A DNA stretch of 43,576 bases from Acidimicrobiia bacterium (GCA_029863385.1 JAOTVU010000022.1:1-43576); one strand, 5' to 3'. Numbered from the stretch's first letter, positions 19,717 to 28,111 are shown. The notes: generated from the letters alone by a model not told the origin. Program-made: numbers and translations.

Positions 19717-20376
19717 GTGACACCCTTGATCGTCGCTCACCGCGCCGGCAATGATCCGAGCGCCGTCGAGTCTGCGATTCGTCGAGCCGATGTCGTGGAG
19801 TGCGACGTTCACGTTCACCGGGGACGAGTGGAAGTCCGGCACGAGAAGGTGCTTCGACCGACGTCACGGCTGTGGGAGCGGTGGTATCTCCTACCTGCGG
19901 ACACCGTCGTGCCGTCGCTCGACGACATCCTGGCCGTTGCCCCGCCGGACGTGCCGCTCCTGCTCGATCTCAAGTGCTTCACCCGCCGAGCGGCGCGAAG
20001 GATCCGACGGGCTGTCCCCGAGGAGCGGCCGGTGCTGGTGTCGTGCCGTTCGTGGTGGGTGTTGTCGGCCTTCCGCGATCGACCCGAAACCGTGATACTT
20101 CGCAGCTGCGGCAACCGTTTCCAGCTGCGGGTGGTCACGATGGTTCCCGGACTTGGCGACCGGGTTGGTGTCGTGGCCCACAATCGGCTGCTCGACGGCC
20201 CTGCGATCGGCGCTGTGCTGGCCAGGACACCGCGGCTCTTCTCGTGGGCCGTCGAAACCGTCGAGCGAGGGCAGGAGCTAGCAGCTAACGGCGTTGTAGG
20301 GCTGATCGTCGACGACCTGGAAATCGATTGGGCAAATCTCCAAATGGCGGATAACGACGTTACTGAGCTATCCTGA
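19717..20376 (+). CDS. Glycerophosphodiester phosphodiesterase-like protein
   Basis: This 219-residue protein has LIVAHRAGNDPSAVESAIRR and DVVECDVHVHRGRVEVRHEK, the His-Arg, Glu-x-Asp and later His residues of the GDPD TIM barrel. VPLLLDLKCF and a WAVETVERGQELAANGVVGL-type ending follow. Such enzymes hydrolyse glycerophosphodiesters to glycerol-3-phosphate and an alcohol. The sequence is shorter than typical GDPDs and its second His motif is atypical (RHEKVL), so activity is not certain. GTG 19717 is chosen because everything before it in frame translates the hairpin region. TAGGAT lies 8 nt upstream. Confidence 0.75.
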   Translation: MTPLIVAHRAGNDPSAVESAIRRADVVECDVHVHRGRVEVRHEKVLRPTSRLWERWYLLPADTVVPSLDDILAVAPPDVPLLLDLKCFTRRAARRIRRAVPEERPVLVSCRSWWVLSAFRDRPETVILRSCGNRFQLRVVTMVPGLGDRVGVVAHNRLLDGPAIGAVLARTPRLFSWAVETVERGQELAANGVVGLIVDDLEIDWANLQMADNDVTELS

Positions 20377-20433
20377 GCTACTGCGCGGCGCTTGGTGGCC
20401 GCCCACACCCCCTGAAGACGGACACCGAGTTCA

Positions 20434-21108
20434 TTGCACCACTCGCCGCAACTTATCCTGCCGAACCTGCGCGACACCATGCGCCACGCCCTGCCGAACG
20501 TTGTCGAGGGCAAGGTCCTTCCCGTTGCGCTCTTCATCGGCCTCCTGCAGGTCTCAGGATCGACGTCTGCGCTGATCGGCAGCCTCCTCTTTTCCTTCGC
20601 CGCTCTGGCTCGGCGTCGCCTCCGTCGCGAAGAGGTGACGGGCATCTTGATCCTCACGACGGTTGGCCTGCTGGCCCGAACCATTGCCGCGCTGGCAACG
20701 GGGAGCCTGCTCGTCTACTTCCTGCAGCCGACGATCACAACCGCGCTGGTCGCTCTGACTTTCGTCGCCTCCGTTCTGATCGGCAAGCCTCTGGCCGAAC
20801 GGTTGATGGCCGATGTCTGCCCCGTCGACGACGAGACCCGGGCTCACCCGCATCTGCGACGCTTCCTGTCGCATCTTTCGCTGTGGTGGGCGTTCACCAG
20901 CGCCGTCAACTTCTCGATCACCCTCTGGGTGCTCTTGAATCAGTCGCCGACGACCTTCGTGCTCGTCAAGTCGATACTCGGCCCGTTGACGACCACCGCC
21001 ACCCTTGGCGTTGGATTCCTGTGGTTCCGGACCGTCATGGCCCGTTCGGGTACACAGGTCGTCTTCGCACCGGCGGCTGCCCGGCCAGGTCGTCAGCTCC
21101 GCCGTTAG
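20434..21108 (+). CDS. Multi-TM protein, VC0807-like
   Basis: This hydrophobic protein of 224 residues has about six membrane segments. It has HALPNVVEGKVLPVALFIGL near the start, a basic loop LARRRLRREEVTGI after the second helix, and SLWWAFTSAVNFSITLWVLL near the end. The layout resembles VC0807-family membrane proteins of unknown function. The start is TTG 20434 or, more conservatively, ATG 20479 (MRHALPN). No ribosome site is clear for either. Confidence 0.55.
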   Translation: MHHSPQLILPNLRDTMRHALPNVVEGKVLPVALFIGLLQVSGSTSALIGSLLFSFAALARRRLRREEVTGILILTTVGLLARTIAALATGSLLVYFLQPTITTALVALTFVASVLIGKPLAERLMADVCPVDDETRAHPHLRRFLSHLSLWWAFTSAVNFSITLWVLLNQSPTTFVLVKSILGPLTTTATLGVGFLWFRTVMARSGTQVVFAPAAARPGRQLRR

Positions 21109-21184
21109 TCACCGATCCCCCGGGATTGGTTTCTTCCGCAGCACGATAGGGTCGGAAGGCCCTGCTGCGGCCGGACCGATGTCA

Positions 21185-21190
21185 TATAAT
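21185..21190 (+). promoter_or_regulatory. Consensus -10 TATAAT giving a leaderless PAP2 mRNA
   Basis: A perfect TATAAT is followed by CGACAT and then GTG 21197. With initiation 6-7 nt after the box, the first transcribed base would be the start codon. This decides the start of the PAP2 gene: ATG 21179 lies upstream of the box and could not be on this transcript. Confidence 0.65.
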
Positions 21191-21196
21191 CGACAT

Positions 21197-22174
21197 GTGG
21201 CCCGAGTCGTCATCTTTATTGCGCGCCAGGCCCTGGCAATCTTCATGGCAGTGCTTGCCTACTTCGGAGTTCGAGGCCTCACCGAGGGTGGTGAGGAGCG
21301 CGCCTACCGTAATGCCGAGGTGTTGCTGTCGATCGAAGACCGGGTGAACCTCGACGTCGAGTTGGCAATACAGGGATTCATCGCCGACCACGATCGGCTC
21401 CTGACTCTTGCCAACTGGATCTACATTTTCGGGCATTGGCCCGTTGTGATCGCCACGCTGGTCTGGCTGGCGGTGACCCGTAGAGACCACTACTACGAAC
21501 TCCGCAACGCCCTCTTCCTTTCCGGGGCGATCGGACTGGTGATCTTCGCGACCTGGGCCGTCATGCCGCCTCGACTCTTCAGCCCCGAGTACGTGGACAC
21601 GGTGACCGTCCGGTCGAACGCCTACCGGATCCTTCAGCCGCCGGGACTGATGAACAAGTACGCCGCGCTCCCGAGCTTCCATTTCGGCTGGAACCTGCTG
21701 GTCGGCATCGTATGGATCAGGGCGACCAACAGCCGGCTCGTCAAGCTCGCCGGGGTGCTGATGCCGCTGGCCATGGGCTTCGCCGTCGTGGCGACGGCCA
21801 ACCACTGGATGGCAGACGTGATTCTCGGTGGTGGGATCGCCACTGCGGCGCTGGTCGTTCAATGCAACGCGAACCGACTCCAGCCGCGTCGACGCCCTCC
21901 GCTAGACACTCATGACACCGGTGAGGAACGAAGCCAGGTTGTCGGTGAGAGCGTCACACAGGTAACCGCCCTCCTGAACGAACACCGTGGGAACGTCGAG
22001 TTCGGCGATGGCTCGACCGATCCTGGCGAAGCCGGGCGTGGTGACCCGGAGACCCTGGAGCGGATCGTCCTCGGCAGCGTCGAGGCCGAGCGCGATCACA
22101 ACGACGCCCGCGCCGAAGGCTCGTATTCGCTCTCGGGCGACGTCGACGGCGCTCAGAAACTCAGGGTCTCCTGA
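21197..22174 (+). CDS. PAP2-superfamily membrane phosphatase
   Basis: This membrane protein has about six helices and the PAP2 motifs ALPSFHFGWNLLVGIVW (PSxH) and ATANHWMADVILGGG (catalytic His with downstream Asp), resembling the PAP2_3 inositolphosphotransferase-type group. It would dephosphorylate or transfer lipid phosphates at the membrane. The start GTG 21197 is set by the TATAAT box. The family-like part ends near residue 235 (CNANRLQPRRRPP). The last 90 residues are encoded antisense to the 3' end of the amidohydrolase gene, overlapping it by 273 bp. They look non-native, so a frameshift near 21890-21905 or a recently lost stop codon is possible. Confidence 0.8.
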   Translation: MARVVIFIARQALAIFMAVLAYFGVRGLTEGGEERAYRNAEVLLSIEDRVNLDVELAIQGFIADHDRLLTLANWIYIFGHWPVVIATLVWLAVTRRDHYYELRNALFLSGAIGLVIFATWAVMPPRLFSPEYVDTVTVRSNAYRILQPPGLMNKYAALPSFHFGWNLLVGIVWIRATNSRLVKLAGVLMPLAMGFAVVATANHWMADVILGGGIATAALVVQCNANRLQPRRRPPLDTHDTGEERSQVVGESVTQVTALLNEHRGNVEFGDGSTDPGEAGRGDPETLERIVLGSVEAERDHNDARAEGSYSLSGDVDGAQKLRVS

Positions 22175-22927
22175 CCCCTCGGCGAGCGGGAGGTTGAGAT
22201 TGCAGCCCTCGCCATCGTCGACACCGGCCTGATCACCGTAACCCCAGAAGAACGGATAGTAATCGGTGGGATCGCGATGGATGGAGATCGTGAGCACGTC
22301 GGACCGCCGGTAGAAGATGTCCTGGGTGCCGTTTCCGTGGTGGACGTCGATGTCGAGCATGGCCACTCGATCGAAGTGATCTCGGAGCCACTGGGCTGCG
22401 ATGGCCGCGTTGTTGAGAAAGCAGAATCCACCGGCCATATCGGCGAAGGCATGGTGGCCGGATGGACGGCAGAGCCCGTAGGCGAACCGATCGCCGCCGG
22501 CGACGGCCGCTGCCGCCGACACCGCTGAATTGGCCGACGCCAGCGCAGCCCGGTGGGTGTCGGGGCCGATCGGGCAGGCCGTGTCGGCCATGTGCCAGCC
22601 GGCCCGACCGACGACACCACTCGGGTAGCCGACCGGATCCCGCGACGGATGGATGTTGGCGACGACCTCGCCGGCCTTCGGCCCGAGGAGTGTCATCCAT
22701 TCCCGATGGGCGTCGCGAAGGAAATCGAGATAGCGGGCGGTGTGTACCGCAGCCACCGGTTCGGTCCCGAAGTCGGGCGGCTGCTCGACGCCGAGACCAA
22801 CCCTGGCCACGCCCGCGAGCAGCCGGTCGACGCGCTCGGGCTGGTCGGCACTCGCCGTCGGGATGCCGCGAACCAGAAAAAAGTCGGGTTCGTGGGCGAC
22901 GTGGATCGGATGGTGAAAGACCTTCAT
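21902..22927 (-). CDS. HDAC-like amidohydrolase (acetylpolyamine/histone deacetylase family)
   Basis: This 341-residue protein keeps the arginase/deacetylase-fold active site: RPSGHHA (154-160, tandem His), DIDVHHGNGTQDIF with zinc ligands Asp194 and His196, Asp283 in ALGLDAAEDDP as the third ligand, and Tyr322 in QEGGYLCDAL as the transition-state Tyr. Bacterial members remove acetyl groups from polyamines, acetoin-related compounds or small amides. The length matches. ATG 22927 is preceded on the minus strand by TATGCT (22943-22948) 15 nt upstream. Its 3' end overlaps the convergent PAP2 reading frame. Confidence 0.92.
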   Translation of the reverse strand: MKVFHHPIHVAHEPDFFLVRGIPTASADQPERVDRLLAGVARVGLGVEQPPDFGTEPVAAVHTARYLDFLRDAHREWMTLLGPKAGEVVANIHPSRDPVGYPSGVVGRAGWHMADTACPIGPDTHRAALASANSAVSAAAAVAGGDRFAYGLCRPSGHHAFADMAGGFCFLNNAAIAAQWLRDHFDRVAMLDIDVHHGNGTQDIFYRRSDVLTISIHRDPTDYYPFFWGYGDQAGVDDGEGCNLNLPLAEGSGDPEFLSAVDVARERIRAFGAGVVVIALGLDAAEDDPLQGLRVTTPGFARIGRAIAELDVPTVFVQEGGYLCDALTDNLASFLTGVMSV

Positions 22928-23034
22928 GGCATCGATGGGCCAAGCATAGATGTGTACCTGCGGCGAGAGATCGCTCCGGTCGAACTACGCTGGTTCGCGG
23001 CACCGGGGGGCACCGGCTGGGGGGAGGCCAACGG

Positions 23035-23535
23035 ATGTCGTGGGAAATGGTCGACGAAGGGTGGGGCCGGCGGGCGGCCGACTGGGCGGCACTGGCCGAG
23101 CCGGCGTCGTGCCGGGAGTATGTCGCCGTCCATCACCGGCTGGGTGTCACCACCGGTGATCGACTGCTCGACATGGCCTGCGGTTCCGGCCTGGCGCTGG
23201 AGCTGGCCGGGATTCGGGGCGCCATCTTCTCGGGCATCGACGCCTCGCGGAATCTGGGGAACCACCCAGCCGCGGTCGAAGAGGCGGCCCGCGTCCTGAT
23301 CCCGGACGGTCGCCTGGCCATCACCGTCTGGGGCAACATCGGCAAGTCGGCTGCGGCGTGGACCATGGTGCCGTTCACCTGGACCACCGAGCAACAGTTG
23401 GCCCATCAGGCCGACATGGTCGCCCTGGGCCGGCCGGGAGTCGGCGAGTCGTTCCTCGACCAGCACGGCTTCATCGTCGACGAGTGCTTCGAGGTGCCGT
23501 GTGCATTGATCGGCTTCACCGCCACGAAACGGTAG
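23035..23535 (+). pseudogene. SAM-dependent methyltransferase remnant
   Basis: The 166 codons begin like a class I methyltransferase: WGRRAADWAALAEPASCREY, then motif I in LLDMACGSGLALELAG and FSGIDAS. They then jump directly to NHPAAVEEAARVL and PDGRLAITVWGNIGKS. Family members have roughly 40-50 residues between these points, holding motifs II and III and the substrate-facing region, which are absent here. The C-terminus is also short, ending soon after LGRPGVGESFLDQHGF. The frame stays open, so it may be expressed, but an active enzyme is unlikely. ATG 23035 has GGGGAGG seven bases upstream. The domain evidence is read by eye. Confidence 0.6.
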
Positions 23536-23644
23536 GCCACCGGTGAGACCCCTGACCGGGTCGGCCCGCCACGCCGCGTTCGCCGCGGGTCAGGTGGCGT
23601 CCACAACCAACGTGGCCGTCGAGACTCGGGGCGGCGGCATGCCC

Positions 23645-23697
23645 TTGACAGGCTTTACTGCGATATCGTACTATATGATTAGTACGATATCGCAGTA
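23645..23697 (+). promoter_or_regulatory. Promoter with 18-bp perfect inverted repeat (MarR operator)
   Basis: TTGACA (23645-23650) and TACTAT (23669-23674) are 18 bp apart and form the promoter. Overlapping it is a perfect inverted repeat with arms TACTGCGATATCGTACTA (23656-23673) and TAGTACGATATCGCAGTA (23680-23697) around 6 bp. Each arm also contains the palindrome CGATATCG. The AT-rich composition stands out from its surroundings. A MarR gene is the second gene of the transcription unit, so autoregulation by binding here is the natural reading. Two nested palindromes suggest two dimers. Confidence 0.8.
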
Positions 23698-23726
23698 GTC
23701 CCAAGTGTGGGAAGAGAGGAGCCGTT

Positions 23727-24332
23727 ATGGAACCAAGGTCATCGATTGCCGGGCGAATCCGGCCGCTGGCCACCGGCCGGGCGGTGATCATCACCGGTGT
23801 CTGCTTCGCCGTGTTCGCCACGATCTTCTTCGCCACATCGGCACCGTTTGCGATCCCCCACGTCGAGGAGGCGTGTAGCGCGGCGCCACTCGACGTCCGC
23901 TTCCACTCGACTGCAGCTGATGTCCAGCGATTTCTCGACGCCTGCGGGCAGGACGGGCGAGCGGCCTACCGAAACCTGCAGATCGCCGACCTCGTGTATC
24001 CAACCGTCTTCGGCTTGTTCATGATGTCCGCCCTCGCGCTCACGCTCGAACATCTCGCACCCGACCGTCCGGATGTCGTCGGTCTGGCCGTCCTGGCTTT
24101 TGTGGGTAGCGGATTCGACTACCTCGAGAACTTGTTCGCCTGGCGGGTCCTCGCCACCTACCCCGACGTCGGCACCTCTGGAACCCTCCTCGGATTTGCG
24201 TCGGCGGCGAAGACGACCAGTAGCTGGATTGCGGGCATTGCGCTGCTGGGCTGTGTCGTTGCCCTGACCGTTCGGACCGTCCGGCGCCGCGGCTCACCAC
24301 GGGTATCACGGCCCGCCCCCACCCCAAGCTGA
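23727..24332 (+). CDS. Four-TM membrane protein controlled with a MarR gene
   Basis: This 201-residue protein has helices at about 18-38, 90-108, 118-140 and 160-180. An extracytoplasmic loop contains two Cys (EEACSAAPLDVRFHSTAAD...FLDACGQDG) that could form a disulfide. I recognise no family. It is the first gene after the inverted-repeat promoter, has an AGAGGAG ribosome site, and its stop overlaps the MarR start (TGATG). It is therefore the probable effector regulated by that MarR protein, perhaps acting in transport or stress response of the membrane. Confidence 0.65.
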   Translation: MEPRSSIAGRIRPLATGRAVIITGVCFAVFATIFFATSAPFAIPHVEEACSAAPLDVRFHSTAADVQRFLDACGQDGRAAYRNLQIADLVYPTVFGLFMMSALALTLEHLAPDRPDVVGLAVLAFVGSGFDYLENLFAWRVLATYPDVGTSGTLLGFASAAKTTSSWIAGIALLGCVVALTVRTVRRRGSPRVSRPAPTPS

Positions 24333-24817
24333 TGCGACATCGCAGCACCTCGGATGGGCCGGCGCCAACAGAGGGGGAGGTCGACGCTGGGCCCGGCAAC
24401 GTTCTGTTCGACGTCTGGCTCGTCTCGCGTGCCGTACAAGCCCTGATCGACGACGCCATCAAGCCGATCGGTCTCGACGCCGACGAGTTCGCCGTCTACT
24501 CGGTGCTTGCGGTGAGCGGCGGGTTGACGCCAAGTTCGCTGGCTGCTTGGATGGCTGCTCCGCCGACGACGGTGTCGAGCTATGTCAAACGATTCGAGCG
24601 CCGGGGCCATGTCGAACGACTGACCAATCCCGACGACGGTCGCTCGCACATCCTGCGCCTGACCTCCACCGGCCGCGCCGCCCACAGGGAGGCAGGCAGC
24701 CGCTACGCACCGGTTCTCGCCGAGGTCGAGCAACATCTCGGCTCGGAGGTGGGCGACGTTCGCCGCCGACTGCGGGAGCTGCACCGAGCCGCCGATACCA
24801 CTCGCGGTAGAACCTGA
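24332..24817 (+). CDS. MarR-family transcriptional regulator
   Basis: This 161-residue winged-helix regulator has FDVWLVSRAVQALIDDAIKP, LDADEFAVYSVLAVSGGLTP, the recognition region LAAWMAAPPTTVSSYVKRFE, and the wing RRGHVERLTNPDDGRSHILR, followed by LTSTGRAAHREA. MarR proteins bind palindromic operators as dimers and release on ligand binding. The gene overlaps the preceding membrane-protein stop by one base (TGATG), so they are co-translated. The inverted repeat at 23656-23697 is the likely operator. Confidence 0.92.
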   Translation: MRHRSTSDGPAPTEGEVDAGPGNVLFDVWLVSRAVQALIDDAIKPIGLDADEFAVYSVLAVSGGLTPSSLAAWMAAPPTTVSSYVKRFERRGHVERLTNPDDGRSHILRLTSTGRAAHREAGSRYAPVLAEVEQHLGSEVGDVRRRLRELHRAADTTRGRT

Positions 24818-25030
24818 AGTGGCCGAGGACCCGGTCGGCTACCGTCGACAGCGGTGAAGTCCGACCCGATCCACACCCATCTCACCGTCAAGCAGCTCGC
24901 ATGACTCGGCGCGACTCGAGGTAGCCGACCGGCGCGTCGGCCAGGCCCGGCCAGGTCGGTCCGCCACCGGAACCGACCGCTTCCATTAGGCTCGATCCCG
25001 TACCGCCGCAACCCGAGGGATACCGCCGCC

Positions 25031-25981
25031 ATGATCCGCCGCCTGATGTTCTGCCTTGTGCTGCTCGCATCCACCGCCGCGGCCGCGCCGAGCGCCGTCG
25101 CCGCCGAAGGTGGCGACTTCAAAGCCTACGCAACTCGGCCCGAGCTGGCCCAGGATCACGCAGATGTCTTCCGTCTGTACTGGGCCTTCTTCGATCGGGA
25201 GCCGGACGTGGCGGGCGCCACCTACTGGACCGGTCGATACGACCGGTGTGCGTCGCTGCTCGACATCACCTGGTCGTTCAGCAACTCGAAAGAGTTCCGG
25301 ACCCGCTATGGCAACCTGAGCAACGAGGCCTACGTCGACCTCGTCTACGCCAACGTCCTCGACAGGAGACCCGATGCCGCTGGCCGACGGTACTGGACCC
25401 GCCTTCTCGACTCGGGCGAGCTGATCCAACCCGAGGTGATGCTGTACTTCTCGGTGGGACAGGAGTTCCGCGACCGGCACCCACTCCCGAGTGACGGGCG
25501 GCCCTACGGCGGATGCCGCGACCCACTGTCACCGCCGGCGGTGATTCCACCGGGCACCTACCTGGTCGGTTCGGAGGTCCCTCCCGGCGTCTACCGGGTC
25601 GTCCGGTACTGGGCGACGCTCGACGAAGACAATGACATCCTCGACAACGAGTTCGTGCTCGACAACGGCCTGGCGCTCGCCGTCGTCACCTCGAAAGCGA
25701 CCTCCGTCCAGTTCGCCGGCGAGGCCGTCGGTCTTCGGGATCGCCCGAACGTGGATCCGCTTGGTCTGGGCTTCACCGAAGGCACCTACCTGGTCGGTGC
25801 CGATCTTCAACCGGGACGGTACCGGGTCAGAAGCGCCGACGACCTCGCCTACGCCGCCCGGCTCGACGCCAACCTCGGCATCATCGACAACGCCCTCAAC
25901 CAGGGCTCCGTGATCCTCACGATCGGGCCGTCGGACTATGCGTTCACGTTCCGCGGCACGCTCGAGAAGCTCAACGATTGA
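25031..25981 (+). CDS. Secreted DUF4214-type protein with tandem GTYLVG modules
   Basis: This 316-residue protein has a signal peptide (basic MIRR, hydrophobic core, Ala-rich cleavage region near residue 25). It has two DUF4214-like repeats: VFRLYWAFFDREPDVAGATY with W66 (47-70) and LVYANVLDRRPDAAGRRYW (104-122). Two C-terminal modules of about 70 residues, beginning near 173 and 249, each start GTYLVG with PGxYRV and continue with LDxxxxILDN/IIDN. DUF4214 is seen in cell-surface and S-layer-associated proteins. The function is unknown; an envelope or adhesion role is inferred. A TAGGCT box lies about 50 nt upstream. Confidence 0.75.
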   Translation: MIRRLMFCLVLLASTAAAAPSAVAAEGGDFKAYATRPELAQDHADVFRLYWAFFDREPDVAGATYWTGRYDRCASLLDITWSFSNSKEFRTRYGNLSNEAYVDLVYANVLDRRPDAAGRRYWTRLLDSGELIQPEVMLYFSVGQEFRDRHPLPSDGRPYGGCRDPLSPPAVIPPGTYLVGSEVPPGVYRVVRYWATLDEDNDILDNEFVLDNGLALAVVTSKATSVQFAGEAVGLRDRPNVDPLGLGFTEGTYLVGADLQPGRYRVRSADDLAYAARLDANLGIIDNALNQGSVILTIGPSDYAFTFRGTLEKLND

Positions 25982-26107
25982 CGACCCTGACCTGACGCAA
26001 CGAGGTCCTGGCCCGTCCAGGCCGCGATGCGGGCGGCCGCCGCGTTGTTCCCGTGGGAGTGGGAGGGCATCGTCCGGATTTCCACTGGATAGTGGGCCCG
26101 TCGATGT

Positions 26108-26161
26108 CTAGAATCCGCGTTGGTGGGCTTTCTGTGGTCAAGCATCGCCAAAGCCCTCCAA
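26108..26161 (+). promoter_or_regulatory. Possible promoter and leader hairpin in the 320-bp gap
   Basis: The gap 25982-26301 holds no convincing gene. TAGAAT at 26108-26113 is a good -10 match. Downstream, TTGGTGGGCTTT (26120-26131) pairs with AAAGCCCTCCAA (26150-26161) with one mismatch and an 18-nt loop. The hairpin would lie near the 5' end of a leader of about 185 nt before the sialidase-fold gene, and could attenuate transcription or stabilise the mRNA. Confidence 0.4.
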
Positions 26162-26301
26162 GCCCAACACCCAATTCGAACAACACCCAGAGTCAGAGAA
26201 CGACGCGGCGCGAACCGGACGACCCCGCCTGCCTCGAGGCCCGACGCCGTCGCCACGGTCCGGCCCGTTAACCCAACGGTCGACTGAGGAGATAGCCCGT
26301 C

Positions 26302-28020
26302 ATGAGAAAGCCTTCGTTGTTCATCGTCGTCATCGCTCTGCTGGCGCTGGCGACGCCCGTTGCCGCTGCGGGCGGCGACACCGAGGTGTCGGTCGGTAGC
26401 CCCGACACCCCGTTCGCACAGAACAAGCAGAACGAACCGTGGGTCGCCATCGACCCCGGCAACCCGATGATCCTGGCCGCTGGATCCAACGACGAGATCG
26501 ACCTCGAATCCTGCGCCGCCGGCGATCAGACGACCTGTCCATTCACGAATGGTGTGGGGGTGTCCGGGATCTACTTCTCGCTCGACGGCGGCATGACCTG
26601 GACCCAACCGACCTACACCGGCTATTCGGCTCGCAACTGTCTGGGTCCGGACCCGTGTCTGCCCGAAGTCGACGGCCTGATCGGCACGCTACCCGGCTAC
26701 TACGAGGCCGGACTGGTGTCCGACGGTGACCCCAGCCTGGTGTTCGGTCCCCAACCGGGCCCCGACGGGTCCTTCTCGTGGGCCAACGGGTCCCGCCTCT
26801 ACTACGCCAACCTGACCTCCAACTTCAGCGCTGTGCGCAGCGAGCAGATCTTCCGAGGGTTCGAGGGCATCGCCGTCTCCCGAACCGACGACGTCGTGGC
26901 TGCGGCCGACGGGGAGAACTCGGCATGGATGGCCCCGGTCATTGCGTCCCGCCAGAGTTCAACCACGTTCTCCGACAAGGAGGCCATCTGGGCCGACAAC
27001 GCCGAGTCGAGCCCCTATTTCGGCAACGTCTACATCTGCAACGTCGCCTTCCGCAGTGTTGGTGGGCCGCCGGAACCGGTAATGGTGGCCCGCTCGACCG
27101 ATGGCGGCGACACGTGGACCCAACAGCAGATCAGCCAGGCCGCGAACACCAACCAGGCCCAGGGTCGGGCCGGCGGCCGGCAGGGCTGTGTCGTCCGCTC
27201 CGACAGCCAGGGCGTGGTCTACGTGGTGTGGAGGGGCTCGTTCAAGGGTGATGACGTGGTCTACCTCGCCCGCTCGTTCGACGGCGGCGAGCGGTTCGAC
27301 CGGCCCCGTGCTGTGGCCGTGACCGGCACGGTGGGCGCCTTCGATCCGGTCCAGGGTCGCCTCACCTTCGACGGGGTGGCCGGAGCCCGCACCAACGAGG
27401 GACCGACCTTCGACATCGCCAACGGGGCCCCCTCCGGGATCGTCGCAACCAACACGCTGGTGTTGGGCTGGACCGATGGCCAAAACGGCCTGAACAACGA
27501 GCGGGCCTTGATCCAACTGTCGAGCGACGGTGGGCTGACCTGGACGACTCCCTTCGACGCCACCGAGAACGGTGACCGACCCGACTTCCCCTGGGTGGCC
27601 ATCTCACCCGACGGCGATGATCTGTACGTCACCTACATGGGCTACCTCGATCCGTGGCGAACCTACACGACGAGCGCCCGCCGCTTCCAGGGGGTTGTCC
27701 GGCACGCCGAGACCGCCGATCTCTTCTCCTGGAGCACGCTCCATCGGGGAATGGTCGGCGATGCGCGAGGGTCGAGCGCCAACAGCCTGGCCTTCGAGTT
27801 CCTCGGTGACTACAACTACGTGATGGCCACCAACGACTTCGCCGCCGCCGTGTGGAACGACGTCCGCGACGCCGGCGTGTGCGATTCCATCAACGCCTAC
27901 CGCGCCGGCCTGGCCGGCGTCGGCCCAGCCGCTCCGAGACCGGCCCCGCCGACCGATTGCCCCGCCAACTTCGGCAACACCGACATCTTCGGAGGCGTCT
28001 TCGCCGACCCGACGCCATAG
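26302..28020 (+). CDS. Secreted BNR/Asp-box (sialidase-fold) protein
   Basis: This 572-residue protein has a clear signal peptide (MRKPSLFIVVIALLALATP, cleavage near AAAGG). It has four Asp-box-like motifs: SLDGGMTW at 93, STDGGDTW at 265, SFDGGERF at 324 (degenerate) and SSDGGLTW at 407. This marks a six-bladed beta-propeller of the sialidase superfamily. The sialidase catalytic Arg triad cannot be assigned by eye, so it may be a glycosidase or a binding protein. ATG 26302 has TGAGGAG upstream. A Pro-rich stretch near the C-terminus (PAAPRPAPPTDCP) precedes a short end. Confidence 0.8.
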   Translation: MRKPSLFIVVIALLALATPVAAAGGDTEVSVGSPDTPFAQNKQNEPWVAIDPGNPMILAAGSNDEIDLESCAAGDQTTCPFTNGVGVSGIYFSLDGGMTWTQPTYTGYSARNCLGPDPCLPEVDGLIGTLPGYYEAGLVSDGDPSLVFGPQPGPDGSFSWANGSRLYYANLTSNFSAVRSEQIFRGFEGIAVSRTDDVVAAADGENSAWMAPVIASRQSSTTFSDKEAIWADNAESSPYFGNVYICNVAFRSVGGPPEPVMVARSTDGGDTWTQQQISQAANTNQAQGRAGGRQGCVVRSDSQGVVYVVWRGSFKGDDVVYLARSFDGGERFDRPRAVAVTGTVGAFDPVQGRLTFDGVAGARTNEGPTFDIANGAPSGIVATNTLVLGWTDGQNGLNNERALIQLSSDGGLTWTTPFDATENGDRPDFPWVAISPDGDDLYVTYMGYLDPWRTYTTSARRFQGVVRHAETADLFSWSTLHRGMVGDARGSSANSLAFEFLGDYNYVMATNDFAAAVWNDVRDAGVCDSINAYRAGLAGVGPAAPRPAPPTDCPANFGNTDIFGGVFADPTP

Positions 28021-28059
28021 AACCGGAGAATCGACACCCGAGCACCCGGTGCGGAGTCG

Positions 28060-28105
28060 CCCCTCCGGGACCATCGTCCGAGAAATCGGGGCGATCCCGG
28101 AGGGG
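28060..28105. terminator. Bidirectional hairpin between convergent genes
   Basis: Perfect 11-bp arms CCCCTCCGGGA (28060-28070) and TCCCGGAGGGG (28095-28105) enclose a loop with weaker internal pairing. It sits between the stops of two convergent genes (28020 and 28112) and should terminate transcription from either side. Confidence 0.75.
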
Positions 28106-28111
28106 TCGGCG

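Noticed and set aside
22462..23034. Extended start of the methyltransferase-like frame
   Set aside because: The upstream part is antisense to the HDAC-like gene and has no methyltransferase features.
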